A stretch of 64,000 nt of DNA from Tatumella morbirosei (GCF_000757425.2 NZ_JPKR02000005.1:434001-498000); one strand, 5' to 3'. Positions 38,080-48,735 are shown, counted from the first letter of the stretch. Notes: generated by a model not told the origin, from the letters alone. Numbers and translations: made by a program.

Positions 38080-40470
38080 ATGAATAAAGTGTCACTATTT
38101 GTAAGGATAATGTCCATTATCCTGTTCCTGTGTGCGATACCGCTGATTATCGGAGGCGGTTATCTGATTTCCCTGGGAGGCTCCTGGTACTACCTGGTCT
38201 CCGGGATTGTTCTGCTTATTTCCTCCGTGTTGCTGTTTAAGGGGAAAGCAGCGGGTGTTACCCTGTTTTACGTTCTGTATGTTGCCACTATTGTCTGGAC
38301 CCTATACGAAAGTGGTTCAGATTACTGGGGCTGGATCCCCAGACTGTCACTGCTCACGGTGATTGGCTTACTGCTATCACTGGCCCTGCCGTCACTGAAC
38401 AATGGCCAAAAGAAACCTCTGAGCCGTGGCCTTGCCGGGCTGTTTGTGGTGATTTTTATTGTGGCGTTTGCATGGGCTTTTGTACCTTTCCAGAGTTTCC
38501 AGTCAACTGACGCTCCGCCGAATGCCCCGCTGGCCAGCCAGGACAACCCACCGGCAAACTCACAGCCGGACAGCGACTGGACCTATTACGGTCGCGACAC
38601 ACACGCTACCCGCTTCTCACCACTTAAGGAGATTAATACCGGAAATGTGGCCAAACTGACCCGGGCATGGACATACCGCACCGGCGATCTGCCGCAACCC
38701 GGGCAGGTGAATAAGTGGGCTGCCGAAAACACCCCGATTAAAGTCGGTGATGCGGTTTATGTCTGTTCAGCACGTAACAACATCATCAAGCTGGATGCAA
38801 AAACCGGCAAACAAATCTGGAAACATGACAGCGGCGTAAAATATGAAAGCATCCCTTACACCGCCGCCTGTAAAGGTCTGACCTGGTTTACCTCTAAGGT
38901 CGTGCCGGAAGGCCAGGCCTGTCATAACCGCCTGATTGTCGGCACCCTGGATGAACGTCTGCTGGCAGTGGATGCTCAGACCGGTGAATCCTGCGCAATG
39001 TTTGGTGATAACGGTCAGACCAACCTGTTGACCGGTCTGGGCCACACTGTACCAGGCTTTGTTGCAGTCACTGCGCCGGTACCTATTGTTAACGGTGTGA
39101 TTATCGTTAACCACGAAGTACTGGATGGCCAACGTCGCTGGGCACCTTCAGGTGTTATCCGTGGTTATGATGCCGAAACAGGTAAGTTCAAATGGGCCTG
39201 GGATGTGAATAATCCGGGTGTGCATAGCGAACCGACCGGTGACAAATATTACAGCCGCGGCACTCCGAACTCCTGGGCAGCCATGACCGGAGACGACAAG
39301 CTGGGACTGGTGTATGTACCGACCGGTAACTCAGCCGCTGACTATTACAGTGCCATGCGCTCAGCAAATGAAAACCGTGTTTCCTCCTCGATTGTTGCAC
39401 TGGATGTGAACACCGGCGATGAAAAATGGGTCTTCCAGACAGTCCATAAAGACGTCTGGGATTATGATCTGGGTTCACAACCGACCCTGATTGACTTCCC
39501 AGGTCAGAACGGCCAGTCAATTCCGGCAATGATCGTTCCCACTAAACGCGGACAAACGTTTGTGCTGAACCGCGCGACCGGTCAGCCGTTGAGCAAAGTG
39601 GAAGAAAAACCGGCACCGGCCAGTGTCATAGCCGATGACCCCCGCAGCCCGACTCAACCCTGGTCAGTCAATATGCCACGTTTGGGATTCAAACCCCTTA
39701 CCGAAGCGAAAATGTGGGGTATCTCGCTGTTTGACCAAATGGCGTGCCGGATCAAATTCCGCCAGGCAAACTATGTCGGAGAATTCACTCCCCCTTCTCT
39801 GGACAAACCCTGGATCGAATACCCGGGATATAACGGCGGCAGTGACTGGGGTAGTGTTGCTTATAATCCGCAAACCGGACTGCTGATCGCTAACTGGAAC
39901 AACACCCCGATGTACGACCAGCTGGTTACCCGTAAAGTGGCCGATCAACAGGGTCTGGTTTCCATCGACTCTCCGGCGTTCAAAGCCGGTGGTGGTGGTG
40001 CGGAAGGTAATGGGGCAATGGCGGATACTCCTTACGGAATTAATGTCTCACCATTCTTCGCTCCGTTCACCCAGATGCTGTGTAACGAACCCCCTTACGG
40101 GATGATTACTGCCATCAATATGCACACTCAGAAAGTGGTGTGGCAGCATCCGTTAGGCAGCGCGGAAAATAACGGTCCGTTCGGTTTACCGACCAAATTA
40201 CCGATCAATATCGGTACACCGAATAACGGCGGACCAATCATCACTGCCGGTGGCCTGACTTTTGTTGCCGCGACCACCGACAATAAAATCCGCGCCTATG
40301 ACAGTAACACCGGTAAAGAACTGTGGAGCGATACATTACCGGCTGGCGGCCAGGCGACGCCAATGACCTATTCGATAGATGGTAAGCAGTATCTGGTGAT
40401 TATGGCCGGCGGCCATCACTTTATGCGCACCAATGTCGGTGACTATGTCATTGCTTATGCTTTGAATTAA
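38080..40470 (+). CDS. gcd: PQQ-dependent membrane glucose dehydrogenase
   Basis: A quinoprotein of 796 residues, exactly the E. coli length. It oxidises D-glucose to gluconolactone in the periplasm and passes electrons to ubiquinone. Five membrane helices occupy residues 1-140; the rest is an eight-bladed beta-propeller in the periplasm. Visible motifs include DWTYYGRDTHATRFSPL at the start of the propeller, KDVWDYDLGSQPTLID (with the catalytic aspartate), and GMITAINMHTQKVVWQHP near the end. The PQQ cofactor must be made elsewhere in the genome or taken up; no pqq genes are in the window. Confidence 0.96.
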   Translation: MNKVSLFVRIMSIILFLCAIPLIIGGGYLISLGGSWYYLVSGIVLLISSVLLFKGKAAGVTLFYVLYVATIVWTLYESGSDYWGWIPRLSLLTVIGLLLSLALPSLNNGQKKPLSRGLAGLFVVIFIVAFAWAFVPFQSFQSTDAPPNAPLASQDNPPANSQPDSDWTYYGRDTHATRFSPLKEINTGNVAKLTRAWTYRTGDLPQPGQVNKWAAENTPIKVGDAVYVCSARNNIIKLDAKTGKQIWKHDSGVKYESIPYTAACKGLTWFTSKVVPEGQACHNRLIVGTLDERLLAVDAQTGESCAMFGDNGQTNLLTGLGHTVPGFVAVTAPVPIVNGVIIVNHEVLDGQRRWAPSGVIRGYDAETGKFKWAWDVNNPGVHSEPTGDKYYSRGTPNSWAAMTGDDKLGLVYVPTGNSAADYYSAMRSANENRVSSSIVALDVNTGDEKWVFQTVHKDVWDYDLGSQPTLIDFPGQNGQSIPAMIVPTKRGQTFVLNRATGQPLSKVEEKPAPASVIADDPRSPTQPWSVNMPRLGFKPLTEAKMWGISLFDQMACRIKFRQANYVGEFTPPSLDKPWIEYPGYNGGSDWGSVAYNPQTGLLIANWNNTPMYDQLVTRKVADQQGLVSIDSPAFKAGGGGAEGNGAMADTPYGINVSPFFAPFTQMLCNEPPYGMITAINMHTQKVVWQHPLGSAENNGPFGLPTKLPINIGTPNNGGPIITAGGLTFVAATTDNKIRAYDSNTGKELWSDTLPAGGQATPMTYSIDGKQYLVIMAGGHHFMRTNVGDYVIAYALN

Positions 40471-40487
40471 CCGGTCTGTAAAAAGCA

Positions 40488-40521
40488 ACGGCCCCGCCAG
40501 ATGACGGGGCCGTTTTGTTTT
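40488..40521. terminator. Bidirectional terminator between gcd and yqhA
   Basis: The stem ACGGCCCCG/CGGGGCCGT with an 8-nt loop is followed by TTTGTTTT on the plus strand and preceded by AAAAAGCA, giving a T-tract on the minus strand too. Confidence 0.85.
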
Positions 40522-40536
40522 CACATCAGGCGATGG

Positions 40537-41040
40537 CTAATGGCCAGCCTTGCTGTCACGGGACATTTTATCCAGATACCCCATCACAAATGCCGATAAT
40601 ACAAAGGTCAGATGCAGCAGGATATACCAAAGAATTTTACTGTTATCGATATCCCGCATCTCCATAAACACCCGTAACAGATGAATCGATGAAATGGCAA
40701 CAATCGACGCGGCCACTTTATTTTTCAGAGAGCCTGAGTCCATCTTACCCAGCCAGTTAAGCTTCTCTTTATGCTCATCAATATCCAGCGCGGAAATAAA
40801 GTTTTCGTAACCTGACAGCATGACCATGATAAGCAAGCCACCCACCAACGACATATCCACCAGCGACAGCAGCAGCAGAATCAACTCATTTTCGGTCACA
40901 GAGAGAATATGTGGCAGGACATGAAAGATTTCCTGAAAAAACTTAATTGTCAGCGCCAGTAATCCAAGCGATAAACCCAAATACACCGGCGCTAACAGCC
41001 AGCGTGTGGCATACATCAGATTTTCGGTAAAACGTTCCAT
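40537..41040 (-). CDS. yqhA: YqhA-family inner-membrane protein
   Basis: A 167-residue protein of the YqhA (UPF0114) family (164 in E. coli) with four hydrophobic segments. The blocks [39 protein letters not shown] and [19 protein letters not shown] are almost identical to E. coli. The function is unknown. It converges on gcd with a shared terminator. Confidence 0.92.
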   Translation of the reverse strand: MERFTENLMYATRWLLAPVYLGLSLGLLALTIKFFQEIFHVLPHILSVTENELILLLLSLVDMSLVGGLLIMVMLSGYENFISALDIDEHKEKLNWLGKMDSGSLKNKVAASIVAISSIHLLRVFMEMRDIDNSKILWYILLHLTFVLSAFVMGYLDKMSRDSKAGH

Positions 41041-41145
41041 AACAACCCGGGGGATCCTGAGAAAAGAAGGCAGTATACCTGAGCCGATCTCCTCGCTGTA
41101 ACCCCCGGGATATATTCTTTGCTTCCCGGGGCTACCCTGTGGCAG

Positions 41146-42978
41146 TTAATCGCTGCCAACAAAACCACCGGTCTGACGCTGCCACAAGCGCGCATACACG
41201 CCCTGCTTTTCCAGCAATTGTTGATGATTGCCGGTTTCGACCACTTTCCCCTGTTCCAGCACAATCAGCCGATCCATCCGTGCAATGGTGGATAAACGGT
41301 GAGCAATCGCAATCACTGTTTTACCGGTCATCAGCGATTCCAGACTTTCCTGAATGGCCGCTTCCACCTCGGAGTCCAGTGCCGAAGTCGCTTCATCCAT
41401 AATCAGAATTGGTGCATTTTTGAGTAACACCCTGGCTATCGCGATACGCTGGCGCTGTCCGCCGGAAAGTTTCACTCCACGTTCACCGACATGAGCATCC
41501 AGCCCGTAACGACCCTGCGCATCCGACAGCTGCGGAATAAACTCTTCGGCCCTGGCACCGCGGATCGCGGCCTCAATCTCACTGTCGCTGGCATCCGGGC
41601 GACCGTACAGCAAATTATCGCGGATTGATCGATGCAATAATGAGGTGTCCTGAGTGATCATACCAATCTGACTGCGCAGGCTCTCCTGGGTTACCGCCGA
41701 AATATCCTGACCATCGATAAAAATATGTCCCTGATCAAGGTCATACATCCGCAGCAGCAGGTTCACCAACGTTGACTTACCAGCCCCTGACGCACCAATC
41801 AGGCCAATTTTTTCTCCCGGACGGATGGTCAGGTCGATATCAGAAAGAATCGGCCGACCATTACCATAACGGAAAAACAGATGGTCAAAGCTGATTTCAC
41901 CCGCAGTGACCTTGAGCGCCGGCGCGCCGGGTTTATCCTGGACACTCAATGGCTGAGAAATGGTCGCCATACCATCCTGTACCATGCCGATATTGGCAAA
42001 AATACCGTTCACTACCCACATGATCCAGCCGGACATATTCACCAGCCGAATCACCAGACCGGTCGCCAGGGCAATCGCACCTACCGAAATAAGTGACTGG
42101 GTCCAGAGAATTAATGCCATTCCTGTGGTACTGACGATAAGTGCTCCATTCAGCGTCGACAGCGTCACATCCATGACGGTAATCATCCGCCCGGCGTGCT
42201 GAGTTTTCACTGTCTGCTCCTCAATAGCTGCCTGCGCATTTTTCTGCTCCAGAGAACTATGAGCAAACAGTTTCAGGGTCGCGATGTTGGTATAACCATC
42301 GACGATAAATCCCATCAGTTTAGAACGCGCTTCGGAAGAAACGACCGAACGCTGCTTTACCCGTGGCACAAAATACAGCAGGGAAACTACATACAGCACC
42401 AGCCAGATAATTAGAGGTACCATTAATTTCCAGTCAGCTGCGGCAAATAATACCAGGGCGGTAATGGCATAGATAAGCACATGCCAGATAGCATCCACCA
42501 GCTGTACGGCTGAATCACACAACGAACTGCCGGTCTGCATAATCCGCTGAGCAATCCGACCCGCAAAATCATTCTGGAAAAATGTCAGACTCTGGCGCAA
42601 TACATATTTATGGTGTTGCCAGCGCATCATGCTGGTCATACGTGGGTTAATGGTCTGGTGAATGAGGACATCATGCAAGGCAATGAACAGTGGGCGAATA
42701 ATCAGTGCCACCGCCCCCATCCAGCTTAGCAGCAGCCAGTGTTCGGTAAACAATGTGGCTGGTTTTGAGGCGTTAACCAGATCAATAATCTTACTCAGGT
42801 AACTGAACAGAGAGACTTCGATCAGAGAACTGATCAGGCCAACCACCAGCAGTCCGGCAAAGCAGGGCCACACCTGACGCAGGTAATAGGCATAAAAACG
42901 GCCTATGGTTGTTGGCGGCGCATCAGTGGGAGGTTCCCGGAAAATATCGATTAATCGTTCAAAACGTTCAGATAACAT
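41146..42978 (-). CDS. ABC exporter, fused permease/ATPase (MsbA type)
   Basis: A 610-residue half-transporter from ATG 42978 (the frame opens 27 codons earlier in a hydrophilic stretch). Six membrane helices occupy about residues 30-330 and the nucleotide-binding domain the rest, with Walker A GLIGASGAGKST, signature LSGGQRQRIAIAR, Walker B ILIMDEATSALDS and H-loop IAIAHRLSTIAR. It should act as a homodimeric exporter of lipids, peptides or drugs. The gene stands alone between yqhA and the FAD oxidoreductase; the substrate is not indicated. Confidence 0.88.
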   Translation of the reverse strand: MLSERFERLIDIFREPPTDAPPTTIGRFYAYYLRQVWPCFAGLLVVGLISSLIEVSLFSYLSKIIDLVNASKPATLFTEHWLLLSWMGAVALIIRPLFIALHDVLIHQTINPRMTSMMRWQHHKYVLRQSLTFFQNDFAGRIAQRIMQTGSSLCDSAVQLVDAIWHVLIYAITALVLFAAADWKLMVPLIIWLVLYVVSLLYFVPRVKQRSVVSSEARSKLMGFIVDGYTNIATLKLFAHSSLEQKNAQAAIEEQTVKTQHAGRMITVMDVTLSTLNGALIVSTTGMALILWTQSLISVGAIALATGLVIRLVNMSGWIMWVVNGIFANIGMVQDGMATISQPLSVQDKPGAPALKVTAGEISFDHLFFRYGNGRPILSDIDLTIRPGEKIGLIGASGAGKSTLVNLLLRMYDLDQGHIFIDGQDISAVTQESLRSQIGMITQDTSLLHRSIRDNLLYGRPDASDSEIEAAIRGARAEEFIPQLSDAQGRYGLDAHVGERGVKLSGGQRQRIAIARVLLKNAPILIMDEATSALDSEVEAAIQESLESLMTGKTVIAIAHRLSTIARMDRLIVLEQGKVVETGNHQQLLEKQGVYARLWQRQTGGFVGSD

Positions 42979-43086
42979 AACAACAAGACCCGATGCGAAA
43001 TAATGAACCGATAGCTTAGTGCAAAAAATCCTCTCCTTCAGCATTCTGTTAAAAAACAAGTGACCGGCATTAGCCGGCCACGTTGA

Positions 43087-44415
43087 TTACAACCAGTGTT
43101 GAGCCTGAATTTTTTCTCCATCAGTAAACCGGCTGAAGCGAAACGGGCGCGGGTCAACAGAAGGCGTACTACCTGACACCAGATCCGCCATCAACTGGCC
43201 AGCCCCGGGCCCGATACCGAAACCATGGCCGGAAAAACCGGTGGCAAGAAACAGTCCGGGAACCGACTCGATTCCTGATATCACCGGTATGGCGTCCGGC
43301 ATGGTATCGATATATCCGGCCCAGCTTTGCTCCGCCTGTAGCGACGATAGTTGTGGTAGCGTCTGATGCAGATTAGACAGAATACGAGCCACCGCTGCGG
43401 CATCTGGCTGTGGATCCAGTACGCGTATTTTTTCATACAGAGAGATCTGATCCGCTTTCCCCGGCTGCCATTGCAGCATTTCATGCCAGAAGCGCCCGCT
43501 GAGCCGCAAATTGATACTCTGCCGCTCCTGTCGGTAAGCCGGCAGATAGGAGCGCATAAACCGCAGGCTGTCCGGGGTAATATCACTGATACTGGTCGCC
43601 GAACTGGCGACCGTCAGCCCGCCGTCCTGGCGCTTACGGATAGCCACACTGCCAAAACTGGCGCTCATACCGGGATCAAAATCCGTGACCGCAGTTCGCA
43701 GTACCATACTCAGGACTTTCAGCTGGGGTAAAGTGAGACCACAGCCCTGCATCAACAACCGCGACCAGGCCCCTCCGGCCACCACGACTGCTCCACAACG
43801 TATCACGCCACGTTCGGTAATCACTTCACTCACTTTACCGCCGGAATAGCCAATTTGTCTGACCGCGCAATGTTGTTGCAGATTCAGACCCGCCTCACAA
43901 GCCGCCCTGGCCAGGGCCGGTGCCGCCAACTGCGGCTCTGCGCGGCCATCACCAGGCGTGTAGAGTGCGCCAAAATAATTCCCCTTAACCCCGGGCATTT
44001 TAAGCTGTAGCTGCTCCCGGCTCAGCATTTCGCTGTGAATATCATGCTGCCTGGCTTCCTGCAGCCATTGCTGGTGAGTTTGTAATTGCTGTTCACTCCG
44101 GGAAGCATACGCGATTCCGGTAACTGTAAACCCACAATCCTGCTGTAAGCGCTCATTCATTCCTTCCCACAGCTGCATACTCAGGTTAATCAGCGGCAGT
44201 TCCCTGATGTCCCGACCGGTTCTGCGACACCAGCCCCAGTTTCTGCTCGACTGTTCGCCGGCAATATAGCCTTTTTCCACCAGTACGGTGGGGATCCCCC
44301 GGGAGACCAGAGATAACGCAGTAGCGACACCAATGATTCCGCCACCTATCACTACCACTTCCGTCTGCTGCGGAAACTGTGCAGTAGAATGAACCACCCC
44401 GACATTCAGCCCCAT
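43087..44415 (-). CDS. DadA-like FAD-dependent amino-acid/amine oxidoreductase
   Basis: A 442-residue protein of the D-amino-acid dehydrogenase/glycine oxidase superfamily. The N-terminal FAD motif VVVIGGGIIGVATALSLVSRG and the C-terminal FAD contact GLFLATGFSGHGFGIGPGAG are intact. The segment SSRNWGWCRRTGRD resembles the active-site region of FAD-dependent amino-acid deaminases and opine oxidases. No signal peptide or membrane anchor is present. It is the last gene of an operon with an ABC importer and an SDR, so it probably oxidises the imported substrate at a C-N bond. Confidence 0.82.
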   Translation of the reverse strand: MGLNVGVVHSTAQFPQQTEVVVIGGGIIGVATALSLVSRGIPTVLVEKGYIAGEQSSRNWGWCRRTGRDIRELPLINLSMQLWEGMNERLQQDCGFTVTGIAYASRSEQQLQTHQQWLQEARQHDIHSEMLSREQLQLKMPGVKGNYFGALYTPGDGRAEPQLAAPALARAACEAGLNLQQHCAVRQIGYSGGKVSEVITERGVIRCGAVVVAGGAWSRLLMQGCGLTLPQLKVLSMVLRTAVTDFDPGMSASFGSVAIRKRQDGGLTVASSATSISDITPDSLRFMRSYLPAYRQERQSINLRLSGRFWHEMLQWQPGKADQISLYEKIRVLDPQPDAAAVARILSNLHQTLPQLSSLQAEQSWAGYIDTMPDAIPVISGIESVPGLFLATGFSGHGFGIGPGAGQLMADLVSGSTPSVDPRPFRFSRFTDGEKIQAQHWL

Positions 44416-44423
44416 AAATCACC

Positions 44424-45128
44424 TCAGTAATTGTCTTCCACAGCCCAGTTCACCGGAATCTCAGCCACACTTGCAGTGTTGGGCAGCATCAGTACCGTTC
44501 TGACCAGTAGCGCAATATCTGCCGGTTGAGTCATTCTTTCTGCAGAAACTTCGGTTAATGCCGTTCCCATATCGGTCGCCACAAATCCCGGACATATAGC
44601 GCAGGCACGAATCCCGTCGGCATCTCCGGCCTGTCGCAGCGCATGTGTTAGTGCCAGCGCAGAGAACTTACTCATGGCATACAATCCTGATTGCGCGGAT
44701 TTCACACGTTTAGCTGACAGGGAGGCCAGTGTAATCACCCTCCCCCGACCACTGACTTTCAGCCACGGCCAGAGTTTGCGGGTCAGCCGCATGGGGGCTT
44801 TAACATTGACCGAAAATTGTCGATCGAACTCTTCATCCGTCGCTTCCAGCACCGATCGTGGCAGCATAATCCCGGCATTGTGGATCACGGCATCAATCCG
44901 CCCGTAAGCTTTGAGGGTGTTGTCAATCCACTGCTGATCACTGTCACTGTCCAGCGCATCATAGTGACACACCAGCTGTTGCCCGGGTTCCGTCACTGTG
45001 ACCTCTTGCGGCGATCTGCAACCCAGGCTCACAGCCCAACCATGTTGCATTAGTTCCGCGGCTATTGCTGCACCTATGCCACGCCCACCACCACTAATCA
45101 TGGCGACCGGATATACTGAAACTGTCAT
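44424..45128 (-). CDS. Short-chain dehydrogenase/reductase
   Basis: A 234-residue classical SDR. The ATG at 45128 is chosen for its strong GGGAGG 5 nt upstream. The NAD(P) motif is ISGGGRGIGAAIA, the catalytic residues S...YAMSK are present (SAQSGLYAMSKFSA), and HNAGIM is the usual N-A-G motif. It lies 8 bp upstream of the FAD oxidoreductase and 59 bp downstream of the permease gene in the same operon. It may oxidise or reduce the product of the imported compound. Confidence 0.85.
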   Translation of the reverse strand: MTVSVYPVAMISGGGRGIGAAIAAELMQHGWAVSLGCRSPQEVTVTEPGQQLVCHYDALDSDSDQQWIDNTLKAYGRIDAVIHNAGIMLPRSVLEATDEEFDRQFSVNVKAPMRLTRKLWPWLKVSGRGRVITLASLSAKRVKSAQSGLYAMSKFSALALTHALRQAGDADGIRACAICPGFVATDMGTALTEVSAERMTQPADIALLVRTVLMLPNTASVAEIPVNWAVEDNY

Positions 45129-45187
45129 TCTGCCTCCCGAAGTTAACAACACTCTTTCTTTATCGCGGGTTTACCGGTAGTGGCACC

Positions 45188-46069
45188 CTAATGACTACGG
45201 TTATCCAGAGCATCGCGCAGCCCGTCGCCGATGCAGTTAAAACAGGTCACTGCCAGGGTAATTGCCAGCCCGGGCGCCAGCGCCAGCCACGGCGCCTGCT
45301 CAAGATACTGCTGAGCACTGTTCAGCATATTGCCCCAGCTCGGCAGTGGTGGCTGAATGCCGTAGCCCAGAAAACTGATGTAAGCTTCCATCAAAATCGC
45401 TCTGGCCACCGTCAGGGTAGCAGCCACAATGACAGGTCCGATGACATTCGGTAACAACTCGCGGAACATAATCCAACGCCCTGACAGCCCTAACATTTTG
45501 GCTGCCAGGATAAATTCACGCTCCCGCAGTGATTTCACTTCGGTTTCGACAATTCGTGCAACTTCCATCCAACTGGTGACGGCAATTATCACGGTAATCA
45601 TGACAGGACTGGGCTTGAGGAAAGCCGAGAGAGCCAGTAACAGAAAGACGCCCGGGAAAGAGAGAAAGGCATCGACAATACGCATTAAAATTGTATTGAT
45701 TTTTCCGCCATAGTATCCGGCAATAATGCCTATCACCGCCCCGAAAGCGATGCTGAGCAGCATGGAAAAAAAGCCCACCAGCAATGATATCCGCCCGGCC
45801 ATCAGCAAGCGGGCCAGAGTATCTCTTCCCAGCGGATCGCTTCCCAGCAAATGCCAGCCACTAAAAGGGGGTGCAAAGCGATGTCGCAGATCAATATGCA
45901 GGTCATCGAATGGCAGTAATGAAGGACCGATGATGCATGCCAGAGTCATCAGCAAAATGATAATCAGTCCGGCACAGGCGAGACGATGATGAAGAAAACG
46001 TTGCAGAGTTCGGTTTTTCCACCAGCGGGATGCCGGAGGGAGCGAAATAATGGCAGAGGTATCAGACAT
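45188..46069 (-). CDS. ABC permease, DppC/OppC type
   Basis: A 293-residue inner-membrane permease with about six helices. The EAA loop is visible as EREFILAAKMLGLSGRWIMFREL and the block LGSDPLGRDTLARLLMAGR is typical of DppC. AGGAGA precedes the ATG. It lies 10 bp downstream of the DppB-type gene. With the DppB-type partner it forms the channel of a peptide/opine/nickel-class importer. Confidence 0.9.
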   Translation of the reverse strand: MSDTSAIISLPPASRWWKNRTLQRFLHHRLACAGLIIILLMTLACIIGPSLLPFDDLHIDLRHRFAPPFSGWHLLGSDPLGRDTLARLLMAGRISLLVGFFSMLLSIAFGAVIGIIAGYYGGKINTILMRIVDAFLSFPGVFLLLALSAFLKPSPVMITVIIAVTSWMEVARIVETEVKSLREREFILAAKMLGLSGRWIMFRELLPNVIGPVIVAATLTVARAILMEAYISFLGYGIQPPLPSWGNMLNSAQQYLEQAPWLALAPGLAITLAVTCFNCIGDGLRDALDNRSH

Positions 46070-46079
46070 AATCTTCTCC

Positions 46080-47030
46080 TTACTCAGGGCGGATTCGTGG
46101 ATCGATCAGTGCCGTTACCACATCAGCCAACAAATTGCCTGCCAACACCATGATGGCAGAAAACATTAGCAGCCCCATGACCACCGGATAATCGCTGTAT
46201 CCCAGGCTGTCGAGAAACAACCTCCCCATCCCGGGCCAGGTAAAAACAGTCTCGGCTACCAGCGCACCGCCCAGAATGGTCGGGAGTTGCATGCCTGCCA
46301 GCGCCACCATAGGCAGCAGCGCATTCCTTACCACATGCTTAAGTAATACCTGGCGGGGAGAAAGGCCTTTGGCCCGTGCCGTTTTGACAAACTCCTGGTT
46401 AATGGTCTCCAGTGTGGCGCTGCGCATATAACGGCTCCATACCGCAATATCCACGAAAGTCAGCACCAACACCGGCAATACCAGATGATGCAGGATGTCA
46501 CCCACCGAGCCATCACCAATGGTGTACATATTGCCGGCAGGGAACCAGTGCAATTTAAGAGAGAAGAAGTATATGGCGACCAGACCAAACCAAAAGGTCG
46601 GAATCGACAGTGCTATCATCGAAGCCATGGTTGCCACATCGTCAAACAGACTGTAACGACGGACGGCACTTTTAACACCAACCCATACCCCGATGGTGAC
46701 CGCCAGCAGGGTCGAGGTCACCATTAGCAGCAGAGTCGCGGGAAGATGGGACAAAATAATATGCAGAACCGGCTGCCCGTCCCGGTAGGAACGCCCCCAG
46801 TCACCCCTTAACAGATGACTTAACCAGTCAAAATATTGCACTGGCAATGGGCGATTAAGCCCCATTTGTTCTGCCAGCCGGTGTAACGTTTGTTGGCTCA
46901 TTCCCGGAGTGAGGGCGAACTGGGACAGAGGCCCGCCCGGGGCCAGGTTAAGAGCGGCAAACCCAATCACCGAGACCAGAAACAATACCACCAAGCTTTG
47001 GCCGCTTCGCCGTAACAGAAAATTCAGCAT
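46080..47030 (-). CDS. ABC permease, DppB/OppB type
   Basis: A 316-residue permease; the second of two adjacent ATGs (47030) has the better spacing to GGAGGG. It has the family N-terminus (FLLRRSGQSLVVLFLVSVIGF), the EAA loop INQEFVKTARAKGLSPRQVLL and the TIL-GGALVAETVFTWPGMG block. It is the second gene of the operon after the binding protein. Confidence 0.9.
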   Translation of the reverse strand: MLNFLLRRSGQSLVVLFLVSVIGFAALNLAPGGPLSQFALTPGMSQQTLHRLAEQMGLNRPLPVQYFDWLSHLLRGDWGRSYRDGQPVLHIILSHLPATLLLMVTSTLLAVTIGVWVGVKSAVRRYSLFDDVATMASMIALSIPTFWFGLVAIYFFSLKLHWFPAGNMYTIGDGSVGDILHHLVLPVLVLTFVDIAVWSRYMRSATLETINQEFVKTARAKGLSPRQVLLKHVVRNALLPMVALAGMQLPTILGGALVAETVFTWPGMGRLFLDSLGYSDYPVVMGLLMFSAIMVLAGNLLADVVTALIDPRIRPE

Positions 47031-47067
47031 CATCCCTCCTTTTCACTTATTGAGCGCGCAGAATGGG

Positions 47068-48735
47068 TTATGCCCAGTACCAGCGACCGACATTCCAGCT
47101 GTCAATCCGTACATTCACATTCGGGATAATATTCATCGCTCCCTGTTTATGCCCCCGTACATTGGCAAACGGGAACAATGGCAGGAAAGGCAGGTCCTCT
47201 CTCACAGCCTGTTGAATCTGAGCATAAATCGCTTTTCGCTGGTCCGGGTCAAACACAGTGCTCCCTTTTCTCAGCAATTCATCCACCTTCGGATTCTGGT
47301 ACTGGAAGGTATTCTGCCCGGCCCCCCCTTTGGCCGGAATTGAGGCTGAAGACATATAATCGCTAGTGTCAGGATCGGCTCCCGTCAGGAAATTCAGCCC
47401 GACAATTGAGGTATCAAATTTGGACATCATCCAAAACTCACCCCACATCACCGCTGGCGGAAGATTCGATATTTTCATTTCAATACCGATATCCTGTAAT
47501 GACTGCTGCATAAATTGCTGCATTTGCTCACGCAGATGATTTCCTGCAGTGGTTGAATTGGTGAAAGATAATCTGACGCCATTTTTCTCGCGGATACCGT
47601 CCTTACCAGGCTTCCAGCCGGCAGCATCCAACAATGCTTTCGCTTTATCGGGACTATATTCATGAGCAGGCAGGGAAGGATCGTAATAATAAGATCCCTC
47701 CGGCATATAGGTTTCCGTTTCTTTCGGCAAGCCATAATAAAGAGAATCGATAATTGTTTTTTTATCGATAGCATAATAAATAGCCTGTCGGACGACTAAC
47801 TCTTTGAATTGTGGTCGTTCAAGATTAAATGCAAAGTTTTCCAGCGTGGCGCTGGAAGCGACATCAACCACTTTCCCTGGTAATTTTTTAGCATCCGCAT
47901 AATGATCGGCAGAAATCCACTGCAGACCCACAACATCGATATCACCAGAGACAAACTGGGTGTACATCACGTTCAAATCGGGGATATATTTATAAATCAC
48001 CCGTTCCAGACCGGGCCCACCGGCATAATAGTGCGGGTTTGCCACCAGTTCAATATGGTCGCCTGCAACCCGTTGCTGCCAGACAAAGGGCCCTGTACCT
48101 ACCGGTGCATTATTAAATGGCGCATTATTTTTGTCTTTTACCGGACCCAGTATATGCTCAGGGACGATAAACGTTGATGCAAGAATTGACGGATACGGCG
48201 CAAAGGGTTTCTCCATTCGCCAGCTAATTTCAGTCGGAGAGATCACTTTAATATCACGGACTAATTCATGCCCGGTCTTACGCCAGCTCCGAAAATTAGG
48301 GTCAACCAGTAGCTGCAACGTGAATTTTACGTCATTGGCAGTGAAAGGTTGCCCGTCATGCCATTTGACATCATCCCGCAATTTAATATGAAAATTCAGT
48401 CCATCCTGTGAAATCCCACCATTTTTGGTCGTCGGAACCTCTTGCGCCAGTGCCGGAGTAAATTCACCTTTCTCGTTAATCGCAAATAACGGATCAAAGA
48501 TACTGAAATGAATCCCTTCATCCACTTCGATATGGGGCAAATGGGGGTTAAATACCGTAGGTTCCTGTGAAAAGCCAATGACCATTTGGCCTTTAGGCTT
48601 TGCCGGCATAGCAGCAAATACCTGTCCGAAACCGAACAACTCAGGCAGAGCAAACGTCGTAGCACCGGCGGCAAGATAGATAAGTGCCTGACGGCGGGAG
48701 ATTTGGGGTAATGTTGTTTCCGGTTTTTTTGACAT
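47068..48735 (-). CDS. Family 5 substrate-binding protein with Tat signal
   Basis: A 555-residue periplasmic binding protein of the DppA/OppA class. The N-terminus carries a twin-arginine motif S-R-R-Q-A-L at residues 13-18 and a hydrophobic stretch ending VFAAMPA, so it should be exported folded by Tat. The mature protein shows VIGFSQEPTVFNPHLP and LRDDVKWHDGQPFTANDVKFTL, typical of the family. It is the first gene of the minus-strand operon binding protein-DppB-DppC-SDR-FAD oxidoreductase. The ligand is likely a peptide-, opine- or polyamine-like compound. Confidence 0.9.
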   Translation of the reverse strand: MSKKPETTLPQISRRQALIYLAAGATTFALPELFGFGQVFAAMPAKPKGQMVIGFSQEPTVFNPHLPHIEVDEGIHFSIFDPLFAINEKGEFTPALAQEVPTTKNGGISQDGLNFHIKLRDDVKWHDGQPFTANDVKFTLQLLVDPNFRSWRKTGHELVRDIKVISPTEISWRMEKPFAPYPSILASTFIVPEHILGPVKDKNNAPFNNAPVGTGPFVWQQRVAGDHIELVANPHYYAGGPGLERVIYKYIPDLNVMYTQFVSGDIDVVGLQWISADHYADAKKLPGKVVDVASSATLENFAFNLERPQFKELVVRQAIYYAIDKKTIIDSLYYGLPKETETYMPEGSYYYDPSLPAHEYSPDKAKALLDAAGWKPGKDGIREKNGVRLSFTNSTTAGNHLREQMQQFMQQSLQDIGIEMKISNLPPAVMWGEFWMMSKFDTSIVGLNFLTGADPDTSDYMSSASIPAKGGAGQNTFQYQNPKVDELLRKGSTVFDPDQRKAIYAQIQQAVREDLPFLPLFPFANVRGHKQGAMNIIPNVNVRIDSWNVGRWYWA